Below are positions 39,075 through 48,817 of a stretch of DNA of 64,000 nucleotides, piece after piece. A program made the position numbers and the translations under genes. Position 1 is the first letter of the stretch; every line of letters begins with the position of its first letter. The notes under the pieces were generated by a model. It was not told the DNA's origin and did not search any database. It saw only the letters and a list, made by a program, of their open reading frames with translations. Source of the stretch: Pseudoroseomonas cervicalis (lineage in GTDB: Bacteria; Pseudomonadota; Alphaproteobacteria; Acetobacterales; Acetobacteraceae); the NCBI RefSeq assembly GCF_030818485.1, contig NZ_JAUTAJ010000004.1, forward strand, positions 971,001-1,035,000. The letters are read 5' to 3'.

Positions 39075-40349
39075 ATGTCCGATCGCCCGGCGCCCGCCGC
39101 CTCGCCGTTCCGCATCCATCTCGACCAGCAGCGCAAGCGCGCCAAGGAATTGCTGCGCGCGCTGCGCGCCAGGGAGGCGGAGGCGCTGGCCCGCTTCCGC
39201 CGCCACCATCCGCGCGCCGCGACCCTGCGGCCCGACGCCCTGGCCCGGCTGGCCGAGGCGCAGCTGGTGATCGCCCGCGAGCTCGGCCTGCCCAGCTGGC
39301 CGCGCCTGGTCGCGCATGTGGCCGAGAGCGAGCGCAGCGCCGCGCGCATCCGCCAGGGCGGCCCGGCGCCGGATGGCGAGATGCCGACCTGGCATCTGCG
39401 CTGCGGCTCGGACATCGCCCCCGCCCTGCGCGAAGCCGGCTTCACGGGCGACTTCCTGGAATATGCCGACCCGCTCTGCCAGGGCCCGGTGCTCGACACG
39501 CCGGACTGGCTGGAGCGGCGCGCCGCCTTCCTGGCCGAATCCTATGGCGCGGCGCTGGGCTTCGACGCGGCGGCCGCGCTGCAGCGGCTGCGGCGGGAGG
39601 AGGCGGGGCTGCAGGCCGATCGCGGCCCGGGCGCGCGAATCGTGCTGTGGTTCGAGCATGACAGCTACGACCAGCTGATCCTGGCCCGCTGCCTGGCGCA
39701 TTTCGCCGCGGCGCCGCCCGCCCGGCTGGAGCTGGTCTCGGCCGGCGCCTATCCGGGCGCGGCGCGCTTCATCGGCCTGGGCCAGCTGCCGCCCGAGGCG
39801 CTGCGCCTGCTCTGGGAGCAGCGGCTTGCCGTGCCGGCGGACGCGCTGCTTCAGGGCGCCGCCGCCTGGCAGGCGCTGCGCGCCCCGGAGCCGGGCGCCC
39901 TTGCCGCCCTGGCGGCGGAGCGGCTTCCCGCCCTGCCCGCTTTGGCCCCGGCGCTGCGCCGCCATCTGCAGGAGCTGCCCTGGCTGCAGGACGGTCTCGG
40001 CCTGACCGAGCGGCTGGTGCTGCAGCTGCTGGCGGAGGCGCCGCGCGACGCCGGCGCGCTGTTCCAGGCCCTGATGCGGGAGCGCGAGCCGCTGCCCTGG
40101 ATGACCGACCTGATGCTGCTGGACCTGCTGCGCCGGCTGCGCCACGCCGCCGAGCCCGCCATCGCCGGCGATGGCGCGGCGCCGGAGCGCTTCCATCTGA
40201 CCGAGGCCGGGCGGGCCGTGCTGGGCGGGGCGCGGGACGCGCTGTCGCTGCGCCCGGCGCCGCGCTTCGTCGGCGGCGTCGCCATCCCCGGCGGGCCGGA
40301 CCCCTGCTGGCGCTGGGACGAGGCGGCGGGGCGCCCAGTCCGCGCCTGA
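39075..40349 (+). CDS. DUF1835 domain-containing protein
   Basis: A 424-aa cytosolic protein. The N-terminal helical part ([43 protein letters not shown]) is a module also found before ankyrin repeats. The central DUF1835 domain has [32 protein letters not shown] and [19 protein letters not shown]. The C-terminal part (residues ~315-390) looks like DUF3658. No enzymatic activity is known for the family. A GGAAGGGG ribosome-binding site precedes the ATG. Confidence 0.82.
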   Translation: MSDRPAPAASPFRIHLDQQRKRAKELLRALRAREAEALARFRRHHPRAATLRPDALARLAEAQLVIARELGLPSWPRLVAHVAESERSAARIRQGGPAPDGEMPTWHLRCGSDIAPALREAGFTGDFLEYADPLCQGPVLDTPDWLERRAAFLAESYGAALGFDAAAALQRLRREEAGLQADRGPGARIVLWFEHDSYDQLILARCLAHFAAAPPARLELVSAGAYPGAARFIGLGQLPPEALRLLWEQRLAVPADALLQGAAAWQALRAPEPGALAALAAERLPALPALAPALRRHLQELPWLQDGLGLTERLVLQLLAEAPRDAGALFQALMREREPLPWMTDLMLLDLLRRLRHAAEPAIAGDGAAPERFHLTEAGRAVLGGARDALSLRPAPRFVGGVAIPGGPDPCWRWDEAAGRPVRA

Positions 40350-40410
40350 CCCCGGCCGGCGAAGGCGCGGGCCCTCCCGCTCGGCGGCGTTTGCCCCTAG
40401 GTTCCGCGCC

Positions 40411-41556
40411 ATGCGCGTGATTGCCCTCCTGCTGGCCGCCGGCCGCGGCACCCGCTTCGGGGCCGACCGGCCGAAGCAGTATCTCTCCCTGCTCGGCCAG
40501 CCGGTGCTGCTGCACGCCGCCCATGCCCTGCTGGCCGATGGCCAGGTCGACGCCCTGCTGCCCGTGGTGCCGGCGGGCGAGGCCGGGCTGGTGGCGGAGA
40601 TGCTGCGCGGCCTGCCCTGCCTGCCGCCGGTGACCGGCGGCGCCACCCGCCAGGCCAGCGTGCGGGCCGGGCTGGAGGCGCTGGCGGCCGACCCGCCGGA
40701 GCTGGTGCTGGTGCATGACGGCGCGCGGCCCCTGGTCGGACGCGGCACCATCGCCGCGCTGCTGGCGGCCCTGGAGGAAAGCCCGGGCGCCATTCCCGCC
40801 CAGCCGGTCAGCGACACGCTGAAGGCCGGCGAGGCCGGGCGCATCCTGCGCACCGTGCCGCGCGCCGGGCTGTACCGGGCGCAGACGCCGCAGGCCTTCC
40901 GCTACGCCACGCTGCTGGACGCGCACCGCGCCCTGCGCGAAGAGGTCACCGACGATGCCGCGGTGCTGGAGGCGATGGGCCTGCCGGTGGCGCTGCTGCC
41001 CGGATCGGAGAGCAATCTGAAAGTGACCTATCCCGAGGATCTGGCCCGCGCCGAGGCCGCCCTGCTGCCGCGCTTCCTGCCCGCCATGGGCACCGGCTTC
41101 GACGTGCACCGCCTGGTCGAGGGCCGGCCGCTGATCCTGTGCGGCATCACCATCCCGCACCCGCTGGGGCTGGACGGGCATTCGGATGCCGATGTCGGGC
41201 TGCACGCGCTGTGCGACGCCATCTATGGCGCGCTGGCCGAGGGCGATATCGGCCGGCATTTCCCGCCCAGCGAGGCCGAGTGGAAGGATGCCGACAGCGC
41301 CCGCTTCCTGCGCCACGCCGCCGGCCGCGTCGCGGCGCGCGGCGGCATCATCACCCATGCCGATGTGACGCTGATCTGCGAGCGGCCGAAGATCGGCCCG
41401 CATGCCGATGCCATGCGGGCCAGGCTGGCCGAGCTGATGGAGATTCCGGTGGCCAGGGTCTCGGTGAAGGCGACGACGACCGAGAAGCTCGGCTTCACCG
41501 GCCGGGGCGAGGGCATCGCCGCCCAGGCCGCGGCGACCCTGCTGCTGCCCGCCTGA
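40411..41556 (+). CDS. ispDF: Bifunctional IspD/IspF isoprenoid (MEP pathway) enzyme
   Basis: A 381-aa fusion typical of alphaproteobacteria. IspD (residues 1-~222) has [20 protein letters not shown] and HDGARPLV; it makes CDP-methylerythritol. IspF (from ~228) has [27 protein letters not shown] and [16 protein letters not shown], with the Zn-binding Asp/His; it forms the cyclodiphosphate. IspE is not nearby. The following 77-bp gap contains a GC-rich hairpin (41572-41588) without a T-run. Confidence 0.97.
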   Translation: MRVIALLLAAGRGTRFGADRPKQYLSLLGQPVLLHAAHALLADGQVDALLPVVPAGEAGLVAEMLRGLPCLPPVTGGATRQASVRAGLEALAADPPELVLVHDGARPLVGRGTIAALLAALEESPGAIPAQPVSDTLKAGEAGRILRTVPRAGLYRAQTPQAFRYATLLDAHRALREEVTDDAAVLEAMGLPVALLPGSESNLKVTYPEDLARAEAALLPRFLPAMGTGFDVHRLVEGRPLILCGITIPHPLGLDGHSDADVGLHALCDAIYGALAEGDIGRHFPPSEAEWKDADSARFLRHAAGRVAARGGIITHADVTLICERPKIGPHADAMRARLAELMEIPVARVSVKATTTEKLGFTGRGEGIAAQAAATLLLPA

Positions 41557-41633
41557 TTTCTTTCCGGTGGCGGCCGGCGCTGCCGGCCGGATGGTCGCAT
41601 GGCGGCCGATGCCAATGGCCGCCTGGGCGCGCC

Positions 41634-43412
41634 TCAGGCGGCGCTGGCCGGCGCCGCCTCGCGCGCGGCCAGCCAGGCGCGCAGCGCCGCCTCCGGCATC
41701 GGCCGGGCGATCAGATAGCCCTGCGCCTCCTCGCAGCCACGCGCCGCCAGGAAATCCAGCGCCGCCTGGTCCTCCACCCCCTCCGCCACCACGCGGTGGC
41801 CGAGGTCGTGCGCCAGCTGGATCATCGCCGAGACCAGGCGCTGGTCGCGCGCCTCGGTGGCCAGGCGGCGGATGAAGGACTGGTCCAGCTTGACGATGTT
41901 GGCCGGCAGCGTCTGCAGATAGGACAGGCTGCTGTAGCCGGTGCCGAAATCATCGATGGCGACATCCATGCCGAGTTCGCGCAGCGCGCGCAGCTGGGCG
42001 AAGGCGGCCTCGCCATTGCGCAGCAGCGCGCTCTCGGTGAATTCCAGCTCCACCGCCTGCGGCGCCAGCCCGTGGCGCGACAGGCTCTCCACCATGCGCT
42101 CGGCGAAATCCGGCTCGGCCAGGTTCAGCGCCGAGACATTGACCGAGACGCGCAGCCCGATCCCGTCCCGCCGAAGCGCCGCCAGCTGCGCGGCGGCGCG
42201 GTCGATCACCCAGCGCGTCACCGGCCGGGTCAGCGCCGTCTGCTCGACCAGCGGGATGAACTCGCCGGGCGAGACCGCCTGCAGCACCGGGTGGCGCCAG
42301 CGCAGCAGCGCCTCGGCCCCCAGGCAGCGCCCATCGGCGATGGCGATGCGCGGCTGGAACACCAGGCCGAGCTGGTCCTCCGCCTCCAGCGCCGGCAGCA
42401 TGTCGGTCAGCAGCCGCAGCCGGCGATGGCTGCGCGCCTCGCTCTCGGCGCTGTACAGGCCATGGCCCTGGCCGCTGCCGCGCGCCTCCTCCGCCGCGCT
42501 GGCGGCGGCGCGCAGCACCCGCTCGGCATCGCGCTCGGCGGCGTCGAAGGTGGCGATGCCAAAGACCGGGGTGGCGGTCACCGGCACCTCGCCGAAGGGC
42601 ACCGGCGCCTGGAAGGCGCGCTGCAGCGCGTCCAGCGCCGCCGGCCAGTCGGGGCCGCCCGCCTCCAGCAGGGCCAGGAAGGCGCTGCTGCCGGTCTGGT
42701 ACAGCCCGCCCCGGCCCGGCAGGGCGGCGCGCAGCAGCGCCGCGCCGTGCCGCGCCAGCGCCTCCACATAGGCGGGGCCCAGCGTCGAGACCGCCTGGCC
42801 GAGCTGGCTGGAATGCGACAGGTCGACCAGCAGCGCCGCGCCGCCGCGCGCCGGCGCGCGGGCGGTGAACTCGTCGATGAATTGCAGCCGGTTGGGCAGG
42901 CCGCTGACCGGATCGATGCGGCCGAAGGCGTGCTCCAGCTCGATCTGCGACATCACCATGGCGGCCAGGTCGCGCAGCGGCTGCACCTCGGCCTCGCTGA
43001 CCTGGCGCGGCTCCAGGCCCAGCACGCACATGGCGCCCAGGCCATGGCCGTCCCGCGTCACCAGCGGCGCGCCGGCATAGAAGCGCACCCCGGCCAGGGC
43101 CAGCGGGCTGCCGATGAAGCGGGGGTCGGCGGCGAGGTCGGGCACCACCAGCATCTGCCGCGTGGCGCTGACCACGGCGCAGGGCGCCTGGTGGCGCGGG
43201 ATCTCCCGGTGGTCGACGCCGAAGGCCGATTTGAACCATTGCCGGCTGGCATCCGTCAGCGAGACGGCGGCGACCGGCGCATCCAGCAGCCGCCCGGCCA
43301 GGCGGGTGATGCGGTCATAGCTTTCGCTGGGCGGGGTGTCGATCAGGTTGAGGGCGAGCAGCGCCTCCATCCGGCGCCGCTCTTCCGCGGGCGGGGGCAC
43401 AAAGATCGACAT
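41634..43412 (-). CDS. GAF - degenerate GGDEF - EAL cyclic-di-GMP phosphodiesterase
   Basis: A 592-aa soluble signalling protein. An N-terminal GAF domain (residues ~20-165; MLVVPDLAADPRFIGSP, VRFYAGAPLV, LGAMCVLG), a GGDEF-like domain (~175-330) in which the GGDEF loop reads GSSAF and is inactive, and an EAL domain (~345-585) with EALLRW, NVSALNL, ELEFTESAL, DDFGTGYSSLSYL and EGVEDQ, so phosphodiesterase residues look intact. It should degrade c-di-GMP in response to a GAF ligand. No membrane helix. It stands alone, convergent with ispDF. Confidence 0.9.
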   Translation of the reverse strand: MSIFVPPPAEERRRMEALLALNLIDTPPSESYDRITRLAGRLLDAPVAAVSLTDASRQWFKSAFGVDHREIPRHQAPCAVVSATRQMLVVPDLAADPRFIGSPLALAGVRFYAGAPLVTRDGHGLGAMCVLGLEPRQVSEAEVQPLRDLAAMVMSQIELEHAFGRIDPVSGLPNRLQFIDEFTARAPARGGAALLVDLSHSSQLGQAVSTLGPAYVEALARHGAALLRAALPGRGGLYQTGSSAFLALLEAGGPDWPAALDALQRAFQAPVPFGEVPVTATPVFGIATFDAAERDAERVLRAAASAAEEARGSGQGHGLYSAESEARSHRRLRLLTDMLPALEAEDQLGLVFQPRIAIADGRCLGAEALLRWRHPVLQAVSPGEFIPLVEQTALTRPVTRWVIDRAAAQLAALRRDGIGLRVSVNVSALNLAEPDFAERMVESLSRHGLAPQAVELEFTESALLRNGEAAFAQLRALRELGMDVAIDDFGTGYSSLSYLQTLPANIVKLDQSFIRRLATEARDQRLVSAMIQLAHDLGHRVVAEGVEDQAALDFLAARGCEEAQGYLIARPMPEAALRAWLAAREAAPASAA

Positions 43413-43485
43413 CGGGGGCAGGTCCTCGGTGGCAGGTGTTCAGCTGGCTCTCGGCGCCATCCTGGACGCTGCCCGGCCCTTCCGG

Positions 43486-43514
43486 GGGCGGGGCCGGCCT
43501 GACCGGCCCCGTCC
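43486..43514. terminator. Strong GC-rich hairpin between trpS and the EAL gene
   Basis: Arms 43486-43497 and 43503-43514 pair over 12 bp with one G-T wobble, loop CCTGA. No U-tract follows on either strand, so termination is not certain; it may end or attenuate trpS transcription before the EAL gene. The 188-bp gap (43413-43600) otherwise shows only GC-rich sequence and, at 43560-43591, three CCCTNCCC octamers. Confidence 0.4.
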
Positions 43515-43600
43515 GCACTATGCCCGCCGGAAGATGAACAAACCGCTTCCGCGGCCGGTCCCTGCCCTTCCGCCTGCCCCTCCCCCTGCCCGGGGAAGCC

Positions 43601-44602
43601 TCAGCGGCGGGGCAGGAAGCCCACCAGCTCCTCCGCCCGGTTGACGATCGGCTCGGCGATGGCCGAGGCCTTGTCGGAGCCCTTGCGCAGCTCGGCATCC
43701 ACCGCCGCCGGATCGTCCAGCAGGCGCTGCATCTCGGCCTGGATCGGGCCCAGATGCGCCACCAGCGCATCGGTCAGCACGGTCTTGAAGCTGCCGAAGC
43801 CCTGGCCCTCGTGCTGGCGCAGCACCTCGGCCGGCGTCACGCCGGTGATGGCGGCCAGGATGCCCACCAGGTTGCGCGCCTCCGGCCGGCCTTCCAGCCC
43901 CGCCGCCTCGCCCGGCAGCGGCTCGGGGTCGGTCTTGGCGCGGCGGATCTTCAGCGCGATGGCATCCGCGTCATCGGTCAGGTTGATGCGCGACTGGTCG
44001 GAGGGGTCCGACTTGCTCATCTTCTTCGTGCCGTCACGCAGCGACATCACCCGGGCGGCGACGCCCTGGATCATCGGCTCGATATTGGGGAAGAAATCCA
44101 CGCCGTAATCATGGTTGAACTTCTGGGCGATGTCGTTGGCCAGCTCCAGATGCTGCTTCTGGTCCTCGCCCACCGGCACGCGCGTCGCGTGGTAGGCATG
44201 GATGTCGGCCGCCATCAGGTTCGGATAGACATAGAGCCCGGCCCCCGCATTCTCGCGGTCCTTGCCGGCCTTGTCCTTGAACTGGGTCATCCGGTTCAGC
44301 CAGCCGATGCGCGCCACGCAGTTGAAGATCCAGGCCAGGCGGGTATGGGCGGGGACATGGCTCTGCACGAACAGCGTGCACTTGTCCGGCGTCACCCCGC
44401 AGGCGATCAGGGCGGCCGCCATTTCCCGCGTCTGGCGCGCCAGCTCCTTCGGGTCCTGCCAGACCGTGATGGCGTGCTGGTCGACCACGCAATAGATGCA
44501 CTCATGATCGGCCATCATGGGCACCCAGTTGCGGATGGCGCCCAGGTAGTTGCCGAGGGTCGGAATGCCGGAGGGCTGGATCCCGGAGAAGACACGCTGC
44601 AT
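43601..44602 (-). CDS. trpS: Tryptophanyl-tRNA synthetase
   Basis: A 333-aa class I synthetase. The HIGH-equivalent is [10 protein letters not shown] near residue 14, preceded by [13 protein letters not shown] is in [42 protein letters not shown] is the tryptophan-site block. The ATG at 44602 follows GAAAGG; a GTG at 44611 is an alternative. It is divergent from panC across a 148-bp region that includes a perfect 14-bp palindrome at 44643-44656. Confidence 0.97.
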   Translation of the reverse strand: MQRVFSGIQPSGIPTLGNYLGAIRNWVPMMADHECIYCVVDQHAITVWQDPKELARQTREMAAALIACGVTPDKCTLFVQSHVPAHTRLAWIFNCVARIGWLNRMTQFKDKAGKDRENAGAGLYVYPNLMAADIHAYHATRVPVGEDQKQHLELANDIAQKFNHDYGVDFFPNIEPMIQGVAARVMSLRDGTKKMSKSDPSDQSRINLTDDADAIALKIRRAKTDPEPLPGEAAGLEGRPEARNLVGILAAITGVTPAEVLRQHEGQGFGSFKTVLTDALVAHLGPIQAEMQRLLDDPAAVDAELRKGSDKASAIAEPIVNRAEELVGFLPRR

Positions 44603-44750
44603 CGAAAACACCTTTCGGGCCTGGCAGCCGCGTGATCCCGCGCGGGGCGCGCCCCGTCAAGCCATGATGCCGCGCCCGCCGCCTCCCCCGGCTTGCGCCG
44701 GCGCCGGCCAGGCGGCAGGAGGGGGCTGCGACAGCGAGGGAGAGCGGCGC

Positions 44751-45605
44751 ATGCGGATCGAGCGGGACCTGGCCGGGCTGAGCGGGGCGGTCGGCGACTG
44801 GCGCCGGGATGGCCAGCGCATCGCGCTGGTCCCCACCATGGGCGCGCTGCATGACGGGCATCTGGCGCTGGTGGCCGAGGCGCGGCGGCACGCCGACCGG
44901 GTCACCGTCTCGATCTTCGTCAACCCGCTGCAATTCGGCCCTGCCGAGGATCTCGACCGCTATCCGCGCGACGAGGCGGGCGACCTCGAGAAGCTGCGCC
45001 GCGCCGGCTGCGACCTGGCCTTCCTGCCGACGCCGCCGGTGCTCTACCCGCAAGGCGAGGCCACCCGCATCGAGCCCTCGGGCCCCGCCGAGGGCTGGGA
45101 GGGCGCCGCCCGCCCCGGCCATTTCCGCGGCGTGGCGACCGTCTGCACCAAGCTGTTCCTGATGTGCCGCGCCGATGTCGCGGTGTTCGGCGAGAAGGAC
45201 TGGCAGCAGCTGCAGGTGATCCGCCGGACGGTGGCCGATCTGCACCTGCCGGTGGAGATCATCGGCCTGCCCACGGTGCGCGACGCCGACGGGCTGGCCA
45301 TGTCCTCCCGCAACCAGCGGCTGAGCACAGCGGAGCGCGCCGCGGCCGCCCTGCTGCCGGCGGTGCTCGGGCGGCTGGCCGGGGCCCTGGCCACCGGCGC
45401 GGCCCCTGCCCCGGCGCTGGCCGCGGCGGGGGAGGAACTCCGCCGGGGCGGCTTCGCGCCGGATTATCTGGCGCTGGTCGAGCCGCACAGCCTGCGGCCC
45501 TGGCCGGAGGGTGGCCAGGGCGAGGCCCGGCTGGTGGTGGCGGCCCGGCTGGGCGATGTGCGGCTGCTGGACAATTTTCCCGTGAGCCTGCCCCGCCAGG
45601 GCTGA
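44751..45605 (+). CDS. panC: Pantothenate synthetase
   Basis: A 284-aa ligase that joins pantoate and beta-alanine using ATP. Motifs: VPTMGALHDGHLALV (HxGH), VSIFVNPLQFGP, VFGEKDWQQLQVIRR and AMSSRNQRLS (KMSKS-like). RBS GAGGGAGAG precedes the ATG at 44751. panB is not adjacent. Confidence 0.96.
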   Translation: MRIERDLAGLSGAVGDWRRDGQRIALVPTMGALHDGHLALVAEARRHADRVTVSIFVNPLQFGPAEDLDRYPRDEAGDLEKLRRAGCDLAFLPTPPVLYPQGEATRIEPSGPAEGWEGAARPGHFRGVATVCTKLFLMCRADVAVFGEKDWQQLQVIRRTVADLHLPVEIIGLPTVRDADGLAMSSRNQRLSTAERAAAALLPAVLGRLAGALATGAAPAPALAAAGEELRRGGFAPDYLALVEPHSLRPWPEGGQGEARLVVAARLGDVRLLDNFPVSLPRQG

Positions 45606-45639
45606 CACCAACCCCGCCCTGCCGCGTTGCAGCAGGGTG

Positions 45640-47886
45640 ATGCCCCAGACCGTCGACACCCCCACGGCCCTTCCCGCCGGACAGGATGCCCCTCGGCCGC
45701 CGACGCCGCACCCCGACCCGGAGACCCCGGCGGGCGGGGCGGCGCCCGTGCTGCAGCCCGGACGCAATGTCTGGCGCCTGGCCCAGGCCCGCCGCGCCGC
45801 CGTGCTGGTGGACGCCGCCAACTACTATGGCGCCCTGCGCGAGGCGATGAAGCGGGCGCGGGAGACCATCCTGATCGCCGGCTGGGACATCGACAGCCGC
45901 ACGCCGCTGGTGGGCCCCGAGGGCGAGCCGCGCGACGGGCTGCCCGCCACGCTCGGCCCCTTCCTGGCCGCGCTGGTGGAGCGCCGGCCGCAGCTGAAGA
46001 TCAAGCTGCTGCTGTGGGACTACTCCATGCTCTACGCCATGGAGCGGGAGCTGCTGCCGGCCCTGCGCCTGCAATGGAACACGCCGCAGCAGATCGAGCT
46101 GTGCCTGGATGACGATGTGGCCTTCGGCGCCTCGCACCACCAGAAGATCGCCGTGGTGGATGACGCGCTGGGCTTCTCCGGCGGGCTGGACCTGACCATC
46201 CGCCGCTGGGACACGCCGGAGCACAAGCCGGACAACCCGCATCGCGTCGACCCGCGCGACGAGGGCTACCCGCCCTTCCATGACATCCAGATGATGGTGG
46301 ATGGCGAGGCCGCGGCTTCCCTGGGCGAGATCTTCCGCGGCCGCTGGGCGCGCGCCGCCTGCGAGGATCTGCCGCCGCTCGGGCCGCGTCCGGAGAACGC
46401 GCCGGATCTCTGGCCCCGCCATGTCACCCCCGATTTCCAGCAGGTCGAGATCGGCATCGCCCGCACCGAGGGCAGTTTCGAGGGCCAGCCCGAGATCCGC
46501 GAGGTCGAGCGGCTGTTCGAGGACATGATCGGCAGCGCCGAGCGCAGCCTCTATATCGAGAACCAGTTCCTCACCCATCTCGGCCTGGCCCAGCGCCTGG
46601 CCGAGCGGCTGCGGGAGAAGCCGGGGCTGGAGGTGGTGATCCTCGGCCCCCGCACCCACCACACCTGGCTGGAGCACCGCACCATGCTGGCGGGGCGCAT
46701 CCGCTTCATGGAGGTGCTGCGCGAGGCCGGGCTGGAGGAGCGGGTGCGGCTGCTCTACCCGCAATCGGGCAAGGGCCGTGGCCACCAGGCCGATGTCATG
46801 GTGCATGCCAAGCTGATGATCGTGGATGACCGGCTGCTGCGGGTCGGCTCGGCCAATCTGTGCAACCGCTCCATGGGCACGGACAGCGAATGCGATCTGG
46901 TGGTGGAGGCGCGCGACGCCGCCACCCGCACCGCCATCCGCGCCGTGCAGAACCGCCTGCTGGCCGAGCATCTGGGCGCCACGCCGCAGCGCGTGGAGGA
47001 GGTGCGGCGCGGCGGGTCGCTCTTCGCCGCGCTGGACGCGCTGCGCGGCGGCAGCCACCAGCTGCTGCCGATCCAGGATGGCAGGCTGGAGGAGGGCGAG
47101 GCGCTGCCGCCGATCGAGGCGGTGGCGGACCCGGCCCGTGCCCTGGGCTCCGCCATCCTGCTGGCCGATTTCACCGCCGAGGATGGCACGCCGCATGGCA
47201 TGCCGCTCTGGCTGCGCATCCTGCTGGTGGCAGCGCCGATCGCGCTGCTGGGCCTGGCCTGGCACTACACGCCGCTGTCCAATCTGCTGAACCCGGAGAC
47301 CTTCAGCGCCTCCATGCAGAACGCCAATGGCGCCTGGGGGCCGGTGCTGGCGCTGACCCTGTTCATGGTGCTGGGGCTGATCGCCTTCCCGGTGAACGTC
47401 CTGATCATCGCGACGGCCGCCGCCTTCGGCCTCTGGCCCGGGCTGCTTTATGCCGCGGTCGGCGCCATGGTCAGCGCCTTCCTGACCTATCTGGTCGGCC
47501 GCAAGGTCGGCACCGGCATGCTGCGCAAGCTGGTGGGGCCGCGCATCAACCGCATCAGCCGGGCCATCTCGCGCAACGGCATCATGGCGGTCACCATGGT
47601 GCGGCTGATGCCGGTCGCGCCCTTCACCCTGGTCAATCTGGTGGCGGGGGCCATCCGCATCCCGCTGCTCGACTACATGGTGGGCACGGCTTTGGGGCTG
47701 GCGCCGGGGCTGGTGCTGATGACGGCGCTGGGCGACCGGCTGCTGCGCATCATGACCGACCCCTCGGCCACCGACATCCTGGGCTTCGTGGTCATGCTGC
47801 TGGCCTGGGGCGGGCTGTCCTGGGGGCTGCAGAGCCTGGTCGCCTGGTTCCGCCGCCGCCAGGCCCAGCCGGAGGCCGCCGCGTGA
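45640..47886 (+). CDS. Phospholipase D-like / VTT (DedA-like) membrane fusion protein
   Basis: A protein of ~748 aa. The N-terminal half is a PLD superfamily domain with two HKD motifs: SHHQKIAVVDD (His167) and VHAKLMIVDD (His389) with GSANLCNRSMG. The C-terminal part (residues ~520-740) has about five hydrophobic segments with the VTT/TVP38-DedA features FPVNVLIIATAAAFGLWPG and RLMPVAPFTLVNLVAGAIRI. It may be a cardiolipin synthase-like or phospholipid-processing enzyme coupled to a lipid scramblase-like domain. A GTG at 45637 is an alternative start. The stop overlaps the EEP gene (GTGA). Confidence 0.87.
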   Translation: MPQTVDTPTALPAGQDAPRPPTPHPDPETPAGGAAPVLQPGRNVWRLAQARRAAVLVDAANYYGALREAMKRARETILIAGWDIDSRTPLVGPEGEPRDGLPATLGPFLAALVERRPQLKIKLLLWDYSMLYAMERELLPALRLQWNTPQQIELCLDDDVAFGASHHQKIAVVDDALGFSGGLDLTIRRWDTPEHKPDNPHRVDPRDEGYPPFHDIQMMVDGEAAASLGEIFRGRWARAACEDLPPLGPRPENAPDLWPRHVTPDFQQVEIGIARTEGSFEGQPEIREVERLFEDMIGSAERSLYIENQFLTHLGLAQRLAERLREKPGLEVVILGPRTHHTWLEHRTMLAGRIRFMEVLREAGLEERVRLLYPQSGKGRGHQADVMVHAKLMIVDDRLLRVGSANLCNRSMGTDSECDLVVEARDAATRTAIRAVQNRLLAEHLGATPQRVEEVRRGGSLFAALDALRGGSHQLLPIQDGRLEEGEALPPIEAVADPARALGSAILLADFTAEDGTPHGMPLWLRILLVAAPIALLGLAWHYTPLSNLLNPETFSASMQNANGAWGPVLALTLFMVLGLIAFPVNVLIIATAAAFGLWPGLLYAAVGAMVSAFLTYLVGRKVGTGMLRKLVGPRINRISRAISRNGIMAVTMVRLMPVAPFTLVNLVAGAIRIPLLDYMVGTALGLAPGLVLMTALGDRLLRIMTDPSATDILGFVVMLLAWGGLSWGLQSLVAWFRRRQAQPEAAA

Positions 47887-48692
47887 TCCTGCGGGCGATG
47901 ACTTGGAACATCCATGCCGGGATCGGCGGCGATGGCCGCTATGATTTCGGCCGGGTGCTGGGGCTGATCCGCCGGCACCGCCCCGATCTGCTGGCGGTGC
48001 AGGAGATCGATTCCCGCCCCTGCGGCCGCGGCGCCTGCTCCTTCGACACGCTGCGCGAGCAGTTCGGCGGCCACGCCGTGGCGGCCGAGACCCTGCAGGG
48101 CGAGGCCGGCGCCTATGGCCATATGCTGCTCAGCCGCTGGCCGCTGATCGAGGCCGGCACGCATGACCTCTCGGTCGAGGGGCGCGAGCCGCGCCAGGCC
48201 ATCGCCGCCCGGCTGCAGATGCCGGGCGGCGCCACGCTCGGCGTCGTGGCCGCGCATCTCGGCCTGCGCTGGCGCGAGCGCGGGCGGCAGGCGCAGCGCC
48301 TGGCCGCGCTGGTGCGCAGCATGCCGGGGCCGGTGGTGGTGATGGGAGATTTCAACGATTGGAGCTGGGGTGGCCCGGTCTGGCGGGCGCTGGCGCCGCT
48401 GCTGCCGGCGCGCACCCGGCACCGCACCTTCCCCGCCCGGCTGCCGCTGCTGCGGCTGGACGAGGTGTTCTGCCGCCCGGCCCAGCTGCTGGGGCGGAGC
48501 TGGGTGGATCGCGCCGGCGCCGCCGCCTCCGACCACCTGCCGGTGGTGGCGGAGCTGCATGTCGGTGCCGCCCAGGCGAGCCCGCACCGGCCGGCGGCGC
48601 CGGCGGCCCAGCCCGAGCCCGCCGGCAGCGCCGCGGCGCCGAGCCCCGCCCCGGCCCTGACGCTGGGGCGCCTGCCGGCCGGCCCCGGCTGA
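47883..48692 (+). CDS. Endonuclease/exonuclease/phosphatase (EEP) family hydrolase
   Basis: A 269-aa EEP fold: TWNIHAGIGGDGRYD, VQEIDSR, AHLGLRWRERGRQAQRL, VVVMGDFNDWSWGG and SDHLPVVAEL contain the Asn, Glu, Asp and His active-site residues. Family members cleave phosphodiesters in nucleic acids or lipids. Overlap with the PLD-VTT gene suggests a phospholipid role; this pair recurs in proteobacteria. The last ~45 residues are a Pro/Ala-rich tail. GTG start at 47883. Confidence 0.85.
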   Translation: MILRAMTWNIHAGIGGDGRYDFGRVLGLIRRHRPDLLAVQEIDSRPCGRGACSFDTLREQFGGHAVAAETLQGEAGAYGHMLLSRWPLIEAGTHDLSVEGREPRQAIAARLQMPGGATLGVVAAHLGLRWRERGRQAQRLAALVRSMPGPVVVMGDFNDWSWGGPVWRALAPLLPARTRHRTFPARLPLLRLDEVFCRPAQLLGRSWVDRAGAAASDHLPVVAELHVGAAQASPHRPAAPAAQPEPAGSAAAPSPAPALTLGRLPAGPG

Positions 48693-48817
48693 TGCGGCGC
48701 GGCGATGTCCAGAATTCGGGCATCGTCTTGAAAAAGACGCGGCAAAACTGGTTGGCTGCCCGCAATGGGTGTGGCAGGTTCCGCTTAACCTCCGGTTTTT
48801 CATGGCGGAGGTGCGCT

